Source: Gammaproteobacteria bacterium
Lineage (GTDB): Bacteria > Pseudomonadota > Gammaproteobacteria > Competibacterales > Competibacteraceae
Length of the DNA stretch: 64,000 bases
NCBI GenBank assembly: GCA_024235135.1
Contig: JACKMZ010000007.1
Coordinates: forward strand, 1-64,000
Direction: 5' to 3'
Made by a program: the position numbers and the translations under genes. Every line of letters begins with the position of its first letter. Positions within the stretch are counted from its first letter, which is position 1. Below the pieces are notes generated by a model, which did not search any database, was not told the origin of the DNA, and was given only the letters and a program-made list of their open reading frames with translations. This document shows, piece by piece, positions 1 through 9,699 of this stretch.

Positions 1-1194
1 CAGGGTGATGATCACGGCCGCGCCGACGATCAGGGCTTCTCGCCAGCCCAGGGCGACCAGCACCAGGAGAATCACGAAGCCGGTGGCGAAGATCAGCTTG
101 CCGATCAGCGTCATGGCCTTGTCGTTAGCGGTGATGCCGTAATCGCGGGTCACCGTCACGTTGACCCCGTCCGGAATGACGATACCCTTGAGTTGCTCGA
201 CACGCTCGATAAGGGCGCGAGCGATGTCCACCGCGTTCTCGCCGGGCTTCTTGGCGATGGCCATCGTCACGGCGGGAAACTCACCGGGCGTGGCGATGCC
301 CTTTTGCGCCGCCGCCGGGCCGCTGCCCAGCCAGACATAGCTTTTCGGCGAGTCCGGCTGCAAACGCACTTCCGCCACGTCGGCCAGATACACCGGTTCT
401 CCCTCGTGCAACCCCACCACCAGTTCCGAGACCTGTTCCGGTTCCAGCAAAAAGCTGCCGGCCTGCACGGGAATTTCCCGGTTGTCGCCCACCAGCGCGC
501 CGGCGTCATACGATGTGTTGGCGGCCGTCAGCGCCTGGCGCAGATCATCCAGGGACAGGCCGTAACCGGCCAACTTCACCGGGTCCAGCAACACCCGCAC
601 CACTCGCTCGGGACCACCGATGGTATAGATGTCACGCGTGCCGGGCACCCGTTTCAATTCCGCTTCCAGGGCGTGGGCAACCTGCACCAGATCGTAGGAA
701 CCGTGCTGCGGATCGGCGTTCCACAGCGTCAGGGCGACGATGGGCACATCGTCGATGCCCTTGGGCTTGATCAAGGGCTGGCCCACGCCCAGGTTCGAGG
801 GCAGCCAATCCTGATTGGAATAGATCTTGTTGTACAGCCGCACAATGGCGTCGGTTCGCGGCTCGCCCACCTCGAACTGGACCGTGAGTATGGCCAGTCC
901 GGGCCGCGATACGGAATAGACGTGCTTTATTCCTTCGATTTCGGACAGCACCTGTTCCGCCGGCGTGCTGACCAATTGCTCCACTTCGGCGGCGGTCGCG
1001 CCAGGGAAAGGCACGAACACGTTGGCGAAGGTCACGTTGATCTGTGGCTCTTCCTCGCGCGGCGTCACCAGCACCGAGAAAACGCCCATCAACAGACCGA
1101 CCAGCGCCAGCAGCGGCGTGATTTCGGAATGCAGAAAACGTCGGGCGATGGCCCCGGAAACACCGAGGCGCTCTTCCGAATGGGCTGCCGTCAT
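1..1194 (-). CDS. RND efflux permease, N-terminal part (truncated by window edge)
   Basis: Inner-membrane proton-driven RND pump; only the first ~398 codons are present and the gene continues beyond base 1. Reading the minus strand from ATG at 1194 gives a cytoplasmic N-terminus, a first membrane helix (TPLLALVGLLMGVFSVL), then the family hallmark TPREEEPQINV and PGATAAEVEQLVSTPAEQ of the periplasmic porter domain. The visible part ends in the second helix (LVALGWREALIVGAAVI). This resembles the HAE/heavy-metal-like RND group more than classical AcrB, but the substrate cannot be told. It starts one base after the stop of the adaptor gene, so the two are one operon. Confidence 0.9.
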   Translation of the reverse strand, partial: MTAAHSEERLGVSGAIARRFLHSEITPLLALVGLLMGVFSVLVTPREEEPQINVTFANVFVPFPGATAAEVEQLVSTPAEQVLSEIEGIKHVYSVSRPGLAILTVQFEVGEPRTDAIVRLYNKIYSNQDWLPSNLGVGQPLIKPKGIDDVPIVALTLWNADPQHGSYDLVQVAHALEAELKRVPGTRDIYTIGGPERVVRVLLDPVKLAGYGLSLDDLRQALTAANTSYDAGALVGDNREIPVQAGSFLLEPEQVSELVVGLHEGEPVYLADVAEVRLQPDSPKSYVWLGSGPAAAQKGIATPGEFPAVTMAIAKKPGENAVDIARALIERVEQLKGIVIPDGVNVTVTRDYGITANDKAMTLIGKLIFATGFVILLVLVALGWREALIVGAAVIITL

Positions 1195-1195
1195 C

Positions 1196-2239
1196 TCACT
1201 GCTCCGCCTGCCGTTCCTTCAAATAGATCCCCGCGGCGATAGGGTCCAGGGCGACCTGTTCGCCGGCTTCCAGACCGGCCAAGACTTCCACCCTACCGTC
1301 GTCCGCGGCGTCCCCGATCCTGATTTGCCGCAGGCTGACCCGATGATCGGCCACCACATAGACCGCGCTGACTTCGCCCCGATGCACCACGGCCTGCGAC
1401 GGCACCAGCAATCGCTGGACACTGCCGATGGCGAAAGCCGTCTTGACGAACATGCCCGGATACAACCCCGGCGTATCGCGCGGCAGATAGACACGCACCT
1501 TGAAGACATTGCTAGTCGGATCGGCGTAGGGGAAAAAGGTCAAACGGGTAGCCGCCATGCGGCGGCCATCGTCCAGCAGGACATGGGCCTGGCTGTGCTG
1601 ACGCACCACCTCGATGGAACGCTGCGGCACTCCGGTGACAACCCGCAAGTCATCCAATGAAAACCCCGTCATCAGGGCTTGTCCCGGTTGCACGCTCTCG
1701 CCGAGCGACACATGCCGTTCGAGCACCACCCCACCGTAGGGCGCCTTGATCACCGTGTTATCCAGTTCCTCCCGCGCACTGGCAACCGCCGCCTGCGCCG
1801 CTTCCAGGCGCGCCCTGGCGGCATCCAGGGCGGCGGTGGCGGCGTCCATATCGGCCTTGGCCACCAGATTGCGGGCGAAAATGCCCTTGACCCGATTGTA
1901 TTCCGCCTGCGCCTCGTTGAAGCGCGCATCGGCTTCCCGGACACCCGCCTCGGCGCGCGTCAGGCTCGCCCGTTGCTCGGTATCCCGCAGACGGATGATG
2001 ACCGCGCCCTGAGGCACGACATCGTTCACATCGAACAGGATTTCCTGAACCCGACCCGCTGTCTGAGCCGATACGGTGCTGCGATTGACCGCCTCGGTCA
2101 CGCCTTCCAGGATCTGTTCGCGCGGCAGACGGCGGGTTTCGGCGGTCGCCACCGCGAAAGGCAGTTCCGCCCCCCAGACATTGGCCAGGACAGCGCAATA
2201 TCCCAACAAAACCAGCGCGATTCGATGATATGGCCGCAT
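1196..2239 (-). CDS. RND efflux periplasmic adaptor (HlyD/MFP family)
   Basis: Membrane-fusion protein that links the RND permease encoded next to it to an outer-membrane channel. The 347-residue product has an N-terminal signal segment (ALVLLGYCAVLANVWGA), a lipoyl/barrel-sandwich half (STVSAQTAGRVQEILFDVND), an alpha-hairpin rich in Ala/Glu/Arg (about residues 85-165), the second lipoyl half (VIKAPYGGVVLERHVSLGES) and a beta-barrel with the usual PGMFVKTAF motif. Length is normal for the family. It is first in the operon, with a good promoter upstream; no outer-membrane factor gene is in view. Confidence 0.92.
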   Translation of the reverse strand: MRPYHRIALVLLGYCAVLANVWGAELPFAVATAETRRLPREQILEGVTEAVNRSTVSAQTAGRVQEILFDVNDVVPQGAVIIRLRDTEQRASLTRAEAGVREADARFNEAQAEYNRVKGIFARNLVAKADMDAATAALDAARARLEAAQAAVASAREELDNTVIKAPYGGVVLERHVSLGESVQPGQALMTGFSLDDLRVVTGVPQRSIEVVRQHSQAHVLLDDGRRMAATRLTFFPYADPTSNVFKVRVYLPRDTPGLYPGMFVKTAFAIGSVQRLLVPSQAVVHRGEVSAVYVVADHRVSLRQIRIGDAADDGRVEVLAGLEAGEQVALDPIAAGIYLKERQAEQ

Positions 2240-2273
2240 ACGGCATTCCCCAACAGACCGTCTATATTAGAAT

Positions 2274-2302
2274 ATTATAATGTTTATGACGGAAAAACCC
2301 AA
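2274..2302 (-). promoter_or_regulatory. Sigma70-type promoter of the RND operon
   Basis: On the minus strand a perfect TATAAT (2274-2279) lies 17 bp from TTGGGT (2297-2302). The predicted start site is about 25-30 bases before the adaptor ATG at 2239. The rest of the 2240-2588 gap holds no gene I can support. Confidence 0.55.
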
Positions 2303-2588
2303 GATAACGTCTTATCCTCTGGCTATCCTATGAGCCAATCCGGTTGGATTTTTTCGAGGTCCCAAAGGCTCCCCGAAAGTCACTGGGCGCCAGCCGCTTT
2401 CATCCGCCCGGCGGCCTCGACGATTGTCGAGGGGCGTTCAACCGGTCGAGACAAGACCGCGACCACGCGGCTCAATCGTGGCATTATTATTCGCAAAAGC
2501 ACGCGAAATTAAATCATAAGACAAAGCCTTCGCGAGTTCGGCGTAACGGCCGCAGAACCGCTCGCCATGATACTTCGCTGGATTGGGG

Positions 2589-4772
2589 ATGACATCAGAA
2601 TTCAAGCCTACCGATTCCGTCGTCGAGTTTTCGTCCATTCCAACGGACGGACCGCCGGATTTGGAGCAATGCCTGCTTGCCGAAGCCGTGCGCCTGCACG
2701 AAGAAGGGCAAGGATATCTCGACGAGCCCGACGCCGAAGCGGCGGCGCGGGCGGCGGGCGGCGATCTGCAGCACCGGATCATCGTGCGCGCGCACGCGCT
2801 GTCCGTCGCCCCCGCCCTCACTCAGGCTCTCCATCAATTGCGCGGCGCTTCCACCGTGGTGGTGATCGTCGCGCTGATCTTCGTCACCGTCGCCGGAGCC
2901 AGTCTGGCCCAATTGACCCTGGGGGCGACGGCGGACGGACCCGTCAATTTCTTCTGGGTGCTGGGCGCCATGCTCGGCCTACACAGCCTTGCCTTGCTGC
3001 TGTGGGTCGGTTTGATGTGCTTCCTGCCCAACGTGGCGGCGACCGGTTCGCTGGGTGGATTGGCCTTCGCCATCGGCCGGCGCGTAACGCATTGGCTGCA
3101 TCGCGGTCCCCTGCCGATGGCCGCCATCCGAGCCGGCGGTTTGGTCTACGGCGGTGGCCAGCTTGGGCGCTGGACGCTTAGTACTATCAGCCACGCCCTG
3201 TGGTCGGCGTATCTCACCGGCTGCATCGTGCTGGTGCTGCTGATTCTCAGCGTCAAGCAATATTCCTTCGCCTGGGAGACCACGATCCTCTCGGACAGAA
3301 CCTACACGACGCTGACTCGCGTGATCGCCGTGGGACCGGACGCCTTAGGTTTCACCACGCCCAGCAGCGAACAGATCGCCGCCAGTCACTGGGATAAACG
3401 CAGCCAGTTTCCCGGTGAAGCCCGAGAAGCCTGGTCGGGCCTGCTGGTCGGTAGTCTGATCGCCTATGGTCTGCTGCCGCGGCTTTTGTTGCTGGCGTTC
3501 AGTCTGTTCTCCTGGCGCCGCGCCAGTCGCCACTTCCGGCTGGATTTGAACAAGCGGGGCTATGCCCGCCTGCAAACCCGGTTGGTGCCGGTCGCCCATA
3601 CCCTGGGCGTGGTCGATGCGGACACGGCGCCGGCCGCCAATCGGGTTCCCGCGCCACTGGAGCAACCCTTGGACTTCGGTGGCGGCGGTCCCGCCGCCAT
3701 CGTGGGGTTCGAGATCGATGCGCCCGTTTCGGGCTGGCCACCCGCGATCGACGGGGTGGATTGGCTGGACTTGGGTTTCGTCGACGACCGGGCGGGTCGG
3801 CAACGGGTGTTGACGACCGTAGGCTCGTCTCCTACTCCACCGCGCGTGATCGTGTTGGTTTGTTCCTTGACCGTCACCCCGGATCGAGGGACGCGGGCCT
3901 TTGTCCACGAACTGCAACAGACGACGCGGATACCGGTCGCCCTTGCCCTGACCGAGGGCCAACGTTTACGGGAACGCGGCGACACCGAGCAATTGGAACA
4001 GCGCATCAATGATTGGCGTGATCTGGCCAGCGGCGCGCAAGTCGCCGGCCACCGGGTGGTGGAAATCGATCTCGATCATCTCACGGACACCAGCCGCTCG
4101 CGGTTAACCACGCTGGTACTCGGCAGGACGGCTGCGCCACGCGGACCGGGCCGGCTACCGCAAGCCCTGGACTTGATCAAACAGCAGGCGAAATCCTGGA
4201 CCGCGACGCCAACGCCAGAAACCCAAGCGGAACTGCATCGCGCCATCGCGCAACTCTATCAGGGCGGCGGCCACACCTGGCAGAACCTGCTGCAAACGCG
4301 ATGGCGCGACGGGCAATCCCAGTTGCAGCAGATGAAGACCAGCGCGGAACGCATGGTCGATCTGCTGCCGGCCCGTTTGCGCGTCAGTCCTCGCTGGCTG
4401 GCGGCGGGTGCGGCGGCCGGCGCGCTGAGTTGCGTAGCGGCGGCCACCCTGGTGGCGCCGGCCGCCATCGCCGCCCTCCCAGCCTGGGCTGGGCTGGGCG
4501 CCGCCTTGTCCACGCTGGTGCGGCCCGGCACGACGCAACCGGATACCGCACCCCAACCCTCGATCGACTTCGGTACCGCGGTCTGTAGCGCGGCCCTGTT
4601 CGCCCTGTTGCTGGAACTGCAAGGACGGGACGAAACGGCGATTTCCCGCCTGCTGGACCGGATCGTCGAAGCGGGCGAACCGGTCATCGAAGACGCCGAA
4701 GCGGCCGCCACCTGGCTGGATGATCTTAAACGCCGCTTCGATGAAGCCGTGGCGGCGGAGGGCGGAGCGTGA
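2589..4772 (+). CDS. DUF2868 membrane protein
   Basis: Integral membrane protein of the DUF2868 family, always of unknown function and usually next to a DUF3482 GTPase, as here. Hydrophobic segments lie near residues 90-112 (STVVVIVALIFVTVAGASL), 122-147, 210-230 (TGCIVLVLLILSV) and 288-308, followed by a soluble domain and a late Ala-rich hydrophobic stretch near 605-640. The product is ~727 residues, longer than many relatives. ATG at 2589 is chosen; a TTG two codons earlier is in frame. The stop overlaps the GTPase start by 4 bases, so translation is probably coupled. Confidence 0.75.
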   Translation: MTSEFKPTDSVVEFSSIPTDGPPDLEQCLLAEAVRLHEEGQGYLDEPDAEAAARAAGGDLQHRIIVRAHALSVAPALTQALHQLRGASTVVVIVALIFVTVAGASLAQLTLGATADGPVNFFWVLGAMLGLHSLALLLWVGLMCFLPNVAATGSLGGLAFAIGRRVTHWLHRGPLPMAAIRAGGLVYGGGQLGRWTLSTISHALWSAYLTGCIVLVLLILSVKQYSFAWETTILSDRTYTTLTRVIAVGPDALGFTTPSSEQIAASHWDKRSQFPGEAREAWSGLLVGSLIAYGLLPRLLLLAFSLFSWRRASRHFRLDLNKRGYARLQTRLVPVAHTLGVVDADTAPAANRVPAPLEQPLDFGGGGPAAIVGFEIDAPVSGWPPAIDGVDWLDLGFVDDRAGRQRVLTTVGSSPTPPRVIVLVCSLTVTPDRGTRAFVHELQQTTRIPVALALTEGQRLRERGDTEQLEQRINDWRDLASGAQVAGHRVVEIDLDHLTDTSRSRLTTLVLGRTAAPRGPGRLPQALDLIKQQAKSWTATPTPETQAELHRAIAQLYQGGGHTWQNLLQTRWRDGQSQLQQMKTSAERMVDLLPARLRVSPRWLAAGAAAGALSCVAAATLVAPAAIAALPAWAGLGAALSTLVRPGTTQPDTAPQPSIDFGTAVCSAALFALLLELQGRDETAISRLLDRIVEAGEPVIEDAEAAATWLDDLKRRFDEAVAAEGGA

Positions 4773-6190
4773 AGCTGGCCAAACTCAAAGTGGCCGTGGT
4801 CGGCCATACCAATACCGGGAAGACCTCGTTGCTGCGCACGCTGACTCGCGACATGACCTTCGGCGAAGTGTCCAACCGACCGGCCACCACCCGTCACGTG
4901 GAAGGCACGGCCTTGCTGATCGACGGCAAGCCGCTGATCGAACTCTACGACACACCCGGCATGGAAGATTCCATCGGTTTACTGGAGCACCTGGAATCGC
5001 TGCGCCAGAATCGCCAAAGCGAATGGATCAAGATCATCCGTCGGTTTCTGGAAAGCCCGGCGGCCCAGACCCGATTCGAGCAGGAGGCCAAGGTATTGCG
5101 TCAGGTCCTCGGCAGCGACGTCGCCTGGTATGTCATCGATGCGCGCGACCGGGTGCTGGGCAAGCATCGGGATGAACTGGAGATTCTCGGGCGCAGCGCC
5201 AAACCGGTGGTGCCGGTGCTCAATTTCGTGGCCAGCCCCGAGGCCAAAACCGCCCGTTGGCGGGAACATTTGGCGCGGGTCAACATGCACGCCGTGGTCG
5301 AATTCGATACTGTGGTGATCAACGAAACCAGCGAGCAACATCTTTTCGAGAAAACCCGCACCTTATTGGATTCCTTCCGGCCCACGCTGGACGCAGTGAT
5401 ACAGGACCGCATCCGGATGCGCGCCAATCTGATTCGCGCCTCCGCCGATCTGTTGGCCGATCTGTTGATCGACGTCGCTTCCTATCTGGCCATCACGCCC
5501 TCCGACGGACAACAGACCAAAGCGATGGAGAAACTGCGGCAATCCGTGCGGCAACGCGAACAACGCTGCGTGACCGCCCTGTTGGAACTGCACCGCTTCC
5601 GCCCCGACGATTATATGGCGCAGGATCTGCCCATCCTCGATGGCGAGTGGGGTCTGGATTTGTTCAATCCCGAATCGCTCAAGCAGTTCGGCGTCAAGGC
5701 CGGCGGCGCGGCGGCGGCCGGCGGCATGGCCGGTTTGGCGGTGGACGCCATGACCGGGGGCCTGACGCTGGGCGCGGCGGCCGCCTTGGGCGCGGCCTTG
5801 GGCGCATTGGTCAGTGGCTCGCGTACGCACGGCAAACGCCTGACGGATCGGCTGCGAGGTTATACCGAGCTGCGGGTCAACGACGCGACGATGAAACTGC
5901 TGGCATTACGCCAGATCGAGTTGATACGCGCTCTGCTGCGGCGCGGCCACGCCAGCCAGGACAAAATCCAGCTCAACGCCAAGGCGGCGGAGGCCGATCA
6001 AGCCTGGAAAGGCTGGCGACTACCCGAAGTGCTCAAACAGGCCAGGGCCAACCCCGACTGGTCCCGTTTGAATGAAATTCCGCTGGGTACCGGCCAGACC
6101 AGCGGCCGCCTGACCGCCATGGACCGACTGGCCCGGCTGCTGGAATCCAGCTTCGCCGATGATCCAACCAGCCAGCCGAAACCGGAATAA
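4769..6190 (+). CDS. DUF3482 GTPase (Era/TrmE-like G domain)
   Basis: P-loop GTPase with a C-terminal DUF3482 region. G1 is GHTNTGKTS (residues 12-20), the switch-I Thr lies in PATTRHVEG, and G3 is DTPG (61-64); a canonical NKxD is not obvious (LNFVAS is at the expected place). The C-terminal half has a Gly/Ala-rich hydrophobic patch (GGAAAAGGMAGLAVDAM and following) that could insert into a membrane, in keeping with a membrane-protein partner. Start codon is GTG at 4769, inside the GTGA overlap with the DUF2868 gene. The role of the pair is unknown. Confidence 0.82.
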   Translation: MKLAKLKVAVVGHTNTGKTSLLRTLTRDMTFGEVSNRPATTRHVEGTALLIDGKPLIELYDTPGMEDSIGLLEHLESLRQNRQSEWIKIIRRFLESPAAQTRFEQEAKVLRQVLGSDVAWYVIDARDRVLGKHRDELEILGRSAKPVVPVLNFVASPEAKTARWREHLARVNMHAVVEFDTVVINETSEQHLFEKTRTLLDSFRPTLDAVIQDRIRMRANLIRASADLLADLLIDVASYLAITPSDGQQTKAMEKLRQSVRQREQRCVTALLELHRFRPDDYMAQDLPILDGEWGLDLFNPESLKQFGVKAGGAAAAGGMAGLAVDAMTGGLTLGAAAALGAALGALVSGSRTHGKRLTDRLRGYTELRVNDATMKLLALRQIELIRALLRRGHASQDKIQLNAKAAEADQAWKGWRLPEVLKQARANPDWSRLNEIPLGTGQTSGRLTAMDRLARLLESSFADDPTSQPKPE

Positions 6191-6234
6191 ATCCGGCGGC
6201 TGTCCTTCTCCCTCACAGCGGCGGGCACGCGCTG

Positions 6235-9200
6235 ATGTATCAGATCTCCAACGGCACCTACACAATGCACATCGGCCCGGCGGGCACGGGCTATTCCAGT
6301 TGGCGGGATATCGCGCTCAGCCGCTGGACCGATGACCCCGTCGAGGACAACGCCGGTTTCTTCATTTATCTGCGTGACTTGGCCAACGGCGAGCGGTGGT
6401 CTCTAGGCCATCAACCCCTACGCCAGACCGCCGAACGGTATCGAGTCCACGGTACGAAAGGGCGGTTTCTGCTTGAACGACATGACCGGGGCATCGAATC
6501 CCGCCTGATGGCCACCGTCGTTCCCACGGCGGATGTAGAGATTCGCCGGATTACGCTGCGCAATGACAGCGACCATCCGCGCCGTTTGGAAGTCACCGGC
6601 TATCTTGAAGTGGTGCTGGCGTCGGCGGCCGCCGATGCGGCGCATCCAGCCTTCGCCAAATTGTTCGTGGAAACCGAAGCCATTCCCGAACAGGCGATTT
6701 TGTTGGCGACCCGCCGGCCGCGCGGTGCAACGGAACGGCGGATATGGATGGGACACCGCTTGGTGGGCATCGGGACCTTGCAATACACCACCGAACGATC
6801 CGGCTTCGTGGGACGCAACCGCAGTCTGGCCTCCCCCAGGGCCTTGACGGGCAATACCTCGCTGGCGGGCGTGGTGGGTCCCGTTCTGGAACCGATTTTC
6901 AGCCTGCGGCGGGTAGTCGATCTGCAACCTGGAGCGGAAATCGAACTGAGCTTTCTGCTGGCCGCCGCCGACACGCGCGACACGACGCTCAGTTTGCTGA
7001 ATCGCTACGGGAATGCTTCCGCGATCGCCGGGGTCCTCGGACGCTTGAACACCGTGCAGGAGATACCCTGGGATATTCCCTTCCGCGCGGCGGCTGAACA
7101 GGACGCGCCGTCCTACTCTCCAGCCCCGCACGTCGACGAGTACGGTCTAGCCCGTGACGAACCCCTGCGCTATGCCAATGGCCTTGGAGGTTTCAGCGAG
7201 GACGGTCTGGAATACGTGATTCAGGTACGCGCCGGCGCGACGGGTCAATCCTATTGGCCACCGAAACCCTGGATCAACGTCATCGCCAATGAAAAACTGG
7301 GATTTCTGATCAGCGAAAGCGGGGCGGGTTATACCTGGAGCCGCAATAGCCGCGAGCACCGGCTAACGCCCTGGTACAACGATCCCCTGCTCGACCCGCA
7401 CGGTGAGGCCCTGTATATCCGCGACGAGGACGCCAAGTCGTATTGGTCGCCCCTGCCTGGACCGCTGCCGCAAGCGGCTCACTACACGGTGCGGCACGGC
7501 TTGGGCTATACACGTTTTCGTCACGTCCGCCAGGATTTGGAACACGATACGACGCTATTCGTCGCGCGTGACGAACCGCTCAAGATCGCCCGCTTGCGTT
7601 TGACCAATCGGACCGGGCAGGCGCGTCGGCTGTCTTTGTTCGGCTACTATCGGTTGGTGCTGGGCGTGCTGCCGGAAGACGCCGCCCCCATCGAAACCCA
7701 CTGGGACGAGTCCGCCCAGGCTCTGCTGGCCCGCAATCCGTCCGCCGGCGTTTTCAATGACGGCATCGCCTTCGCCGCCGCGATCGTACCGCAGGGCGGC
7801 ACGGTTCACTACAGTGGCGACCGCCTGGCGTTTCTCGGTCATTACGGCAATCCGGCGGAACCCGCCGCCGTGCGCACCGTGGAGACGCTGGACGGAAGAA
7901 CGGGGCAGGGGCTGCAGCCCTGCGCCGCCTTGCAGATGACGGTGACGCTGGAGCCGAATGCCACCTCAAATTGCGCTTTCGTACTAGGCGAGTTGTCGGA
8001 TGAAGCCGCCATCCGCACGCTGCTGCATCGGTACCGGCAACCCGGCGCGCTGGAAGCCGCGCTCCTGGAGGTTCAAGCTTTCTGGTGGGAAACGGCCGCG
8101 GCCGTACAGATCAAGACACCGGCCCCGGCCATCGATCTGATGGTCAATACCTGGCTGATCTATCAGAACCTGAGTTGCCGGTTGTGGGGGCGATCGGCTG
8201 CTTATCAGTCCGGCGGAGCTTTCGGTTTTCGCGATCAACTGCAGGATGCCGCCGCGCTGGTTTACAGCCGGCCCGATCTCACCCGCCAGCAAATCCTGTT
8301 ACACGCCGCCCATCAGTTCGACACCGGCGATGTCTTTCACTGGTGGCACCCGGCGCCCATCGCCCGCGGCCTACGCACCCGTTTCTCGGACGATCTGCTG
8401 TGGTTGCCGTATGTGACGGCCTTTTACCTGCAAGTCACCGGGGACGCCGGAATCCTGGAAGAAACCGTTCCGTTCGTCACCGCCCGTGAATTGGATGCGG
8501 GCGAGGATGAGGCGTATTTGCCGATCTGGGAGACGGGCAAGACGGCCACCCTGTACGAGCACTGTTGCCGCGCCTTGGATCGTTCGCTGACTAAGGGCAA
8601 GCACGGCCTGCCGTTGATGGGTTCCGGAGACTGGAACGACGGCATGAATCGGGTTGGCCGCGAAGGGCGTGGCGAAAGCGTATGGTTGGGTTTTTTCATT
8701 TACGCCGTGCTGAACGATTTTATTCCGCTGTGCAAAAAACGCGGCGATAAAGGGCGCGCGCAACGCTATCGCAATTACCGAAGACGCTTACAAAACGCCC
8801 TCAACGAAGGCGGTTGGGACGGCGCCTGGTATCGGCGTGCTTATTACGACGACGGCACGCCCTTGGGTTCGGCGCAAAGCGACGAATGCCGCATCGACGC
8901 GCTGGCTCAAGCCTGGGCGGTGATTTCCGGGGCCGCCCCGGCGGAACGCGCCGTTCAAGCCATGAATGTCGTCGAGCGCGAACTGATCGACGCCTCCGAG
9001 GGACTGGTCCGCTTGCTCGCCCCACCGTTCGACAAGACGCCCAAGGACCCCGGCTATATCAAAGGTTACGTGCCGGGTGTGCGGGAAAACGGAGGGCAAT
9101 ACACCCACGCGGCCTTATGGGTCGTGCGGGCGCTGGCTGAACTGGGCCGGAACAATCGGGCCGCCGCCGTGCTGGAAATGCTCAGTCCGATCAGTCATGC

Positions 9201-9621
9201 CGCCACACCGGAGCAGGTCGCCTGTTACCAGGTCGAACCGTACGTCATCGCCGCCGACATTTACGGCGTGGAGCCGCATCGCGGCAAGGGCGGCTGGACC
9301 TGGTATACGGGCTCCGCGGGCTGGATGTACCGGGTAGCCCTGGAATCGATTCTGGGGCTGCGTCTGAGCGGTGGCGATATTTTGCGGATCAAGCCGTGCA
9401 TACCCGATACCTGGCCGGGATTCAGCGTGACTTATCGCCTGACCGACGGCCGGACCCGCTACCACATCACCGTCCGCAATCCCGACAGACGGGCGCGGGC
9501 CGTGCTGGTGGCGACCTGCGACGCGGCGTCGTTAACCGTGGAAAAGGGGATGGTTGCGTTGCCCTTGGCACGGGATGGGATCGATCACACGGTGGAGGTC
9601 GTGTTGGGTGATGTGGACTGA
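6235..9621 (+). CDS. GH94 phosphorylase, 1,2-beta-oligoglucan phosphorylase-like
   Basis: Large (1128 aa) glycoside phosphorylase of GH94. Two N-terminal beta-rich GT36-type modules (about residues 1-270, TGYSSWRDIALSRW; and about 300-600, YWSPLPGPLP) precede the alpha-barrel catalytic domain with the catalytic-acid motif GSGDWNDGMNRVG and a C-terminal region with HRGKGGWTWYTGSAGWMYR. The arrangement equals the C-terminal phosphorylase part of cyclic beta-1,2-glucan synthases, but without the glycosyltransferase part. Stand-alone enzymes of this size include 1,2-beta-oligoglucan phosphorylase, which releases glucose-1-phosphate; that substrate is inferred. It starts 44 bases after the GTPase gene; no signal peptide, so cytoplasmic. 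Just after the stop, 9623-9629 and 9647-9653 (GGATCGG/CCGATCC) could form a weak hairpin without a T-run. Confidence 0.82.
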   Translation: MYQISNGTYTMHIGPAGTGYSSWRDIALSRWTDDPVEDNAGFFIYLRDLANGERWSLGHQPLRQTAERYRVHGTKGRFLLERHDRGIESRLMATVVPTADVEIRRITLRNDSDHPRRLEVTGYLEVVLASAAADAAHPAFAKLFVETEAIPEQAILLATRRPRGATERRIWMGHRLVGIGTLQYTTERSGFVGRNRSLASPRALTGNTSLAGVVGPVLEPIFSLRRVVDLQPGAEIELSFLLAAADTRDTTLSLLNRYGNASAIAGVLGRLNTVQEIPWDIPFRAAAEQDAPSYSPAPHVDEYGLARDEPLRYANGLGGFSEDGLEYVIQVRAGATGQSYWPPKPWINVIANEKLGFLISESGAGYTWSRNSREHRLTPWYNDPLLDPHGEALYIRDEDAKSYWSPLPGPLPQAAHYTVRHGLGYTRFRHVRQDLEHDTTLFVARDEPLKIARLRLTNRTGQARRLSLFGYYRLVLGVLPEDAAPIETHWDESAQALLARNPSAGVFNDGIAFAAAIVPQGGTVHYSGDRLAFLGHYGNPAEPAAVRTVETLDGRTGQGLQPCAALQMTVTLEPNATSNCAFVLGELSDEAAIRTLLHRYRQPGALEAALLEVQAFWWETAAAVQIKTPAPAIDLMVNTWLIYQNLSCRLWGRSAAYQSGGAFGFRDQLQDAAALVYSRPDLTRQQILLHAAHQFDTGDVFHWWHPAPIARGLRTRFSDDLLWLPYVTAFYLQVTGDAGILEETVPFVTARELDAGEDEAYLPIWETGKTATLYEHCCRALDRSLTKGKHGLPLMGSGDWNDGMNRVGREGRGESVWLGFFIYAVLNDFIPLCKKRGDKGRAQRYRNYRRRLQNALNEGGWDGAWYRRAYYDDGTPLGSAQSDECRIDALAQAWAVISGAAPAERAVQAMNVVERELIDASEGLVRLLAPPFDKTPKDPGYIKGYVPGVRENGGQYTHAALWVVRALAELGRNNRAAAVLEMLSPISHAATPEQVACYQVEPYVIAADIYGVEPHRGKGGWTWYTGSAGWMYRVALESILGLRLSGGDILRIKPCIPDTWPGFSVTYRLTDGRTRYHITVRNPDRRARAVLVATCDAASLTVEKGMVALPLARDGIDHTVEVVLGDVD

Positions 9622-9699
9622 CGGATCGGACTACCTATCGTTTTCGCCGATCCTATACTCTGTCTGCCTCAATGCCCGCGAACTCGAAAAAGAAATCAC

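Noticed and set aside
193..1242. A 349-codon plus-strand frame over the RND permease
   Set aside because: The minus strand encodes a clear RND protein; the plus product is compositionally biased and has no motif.
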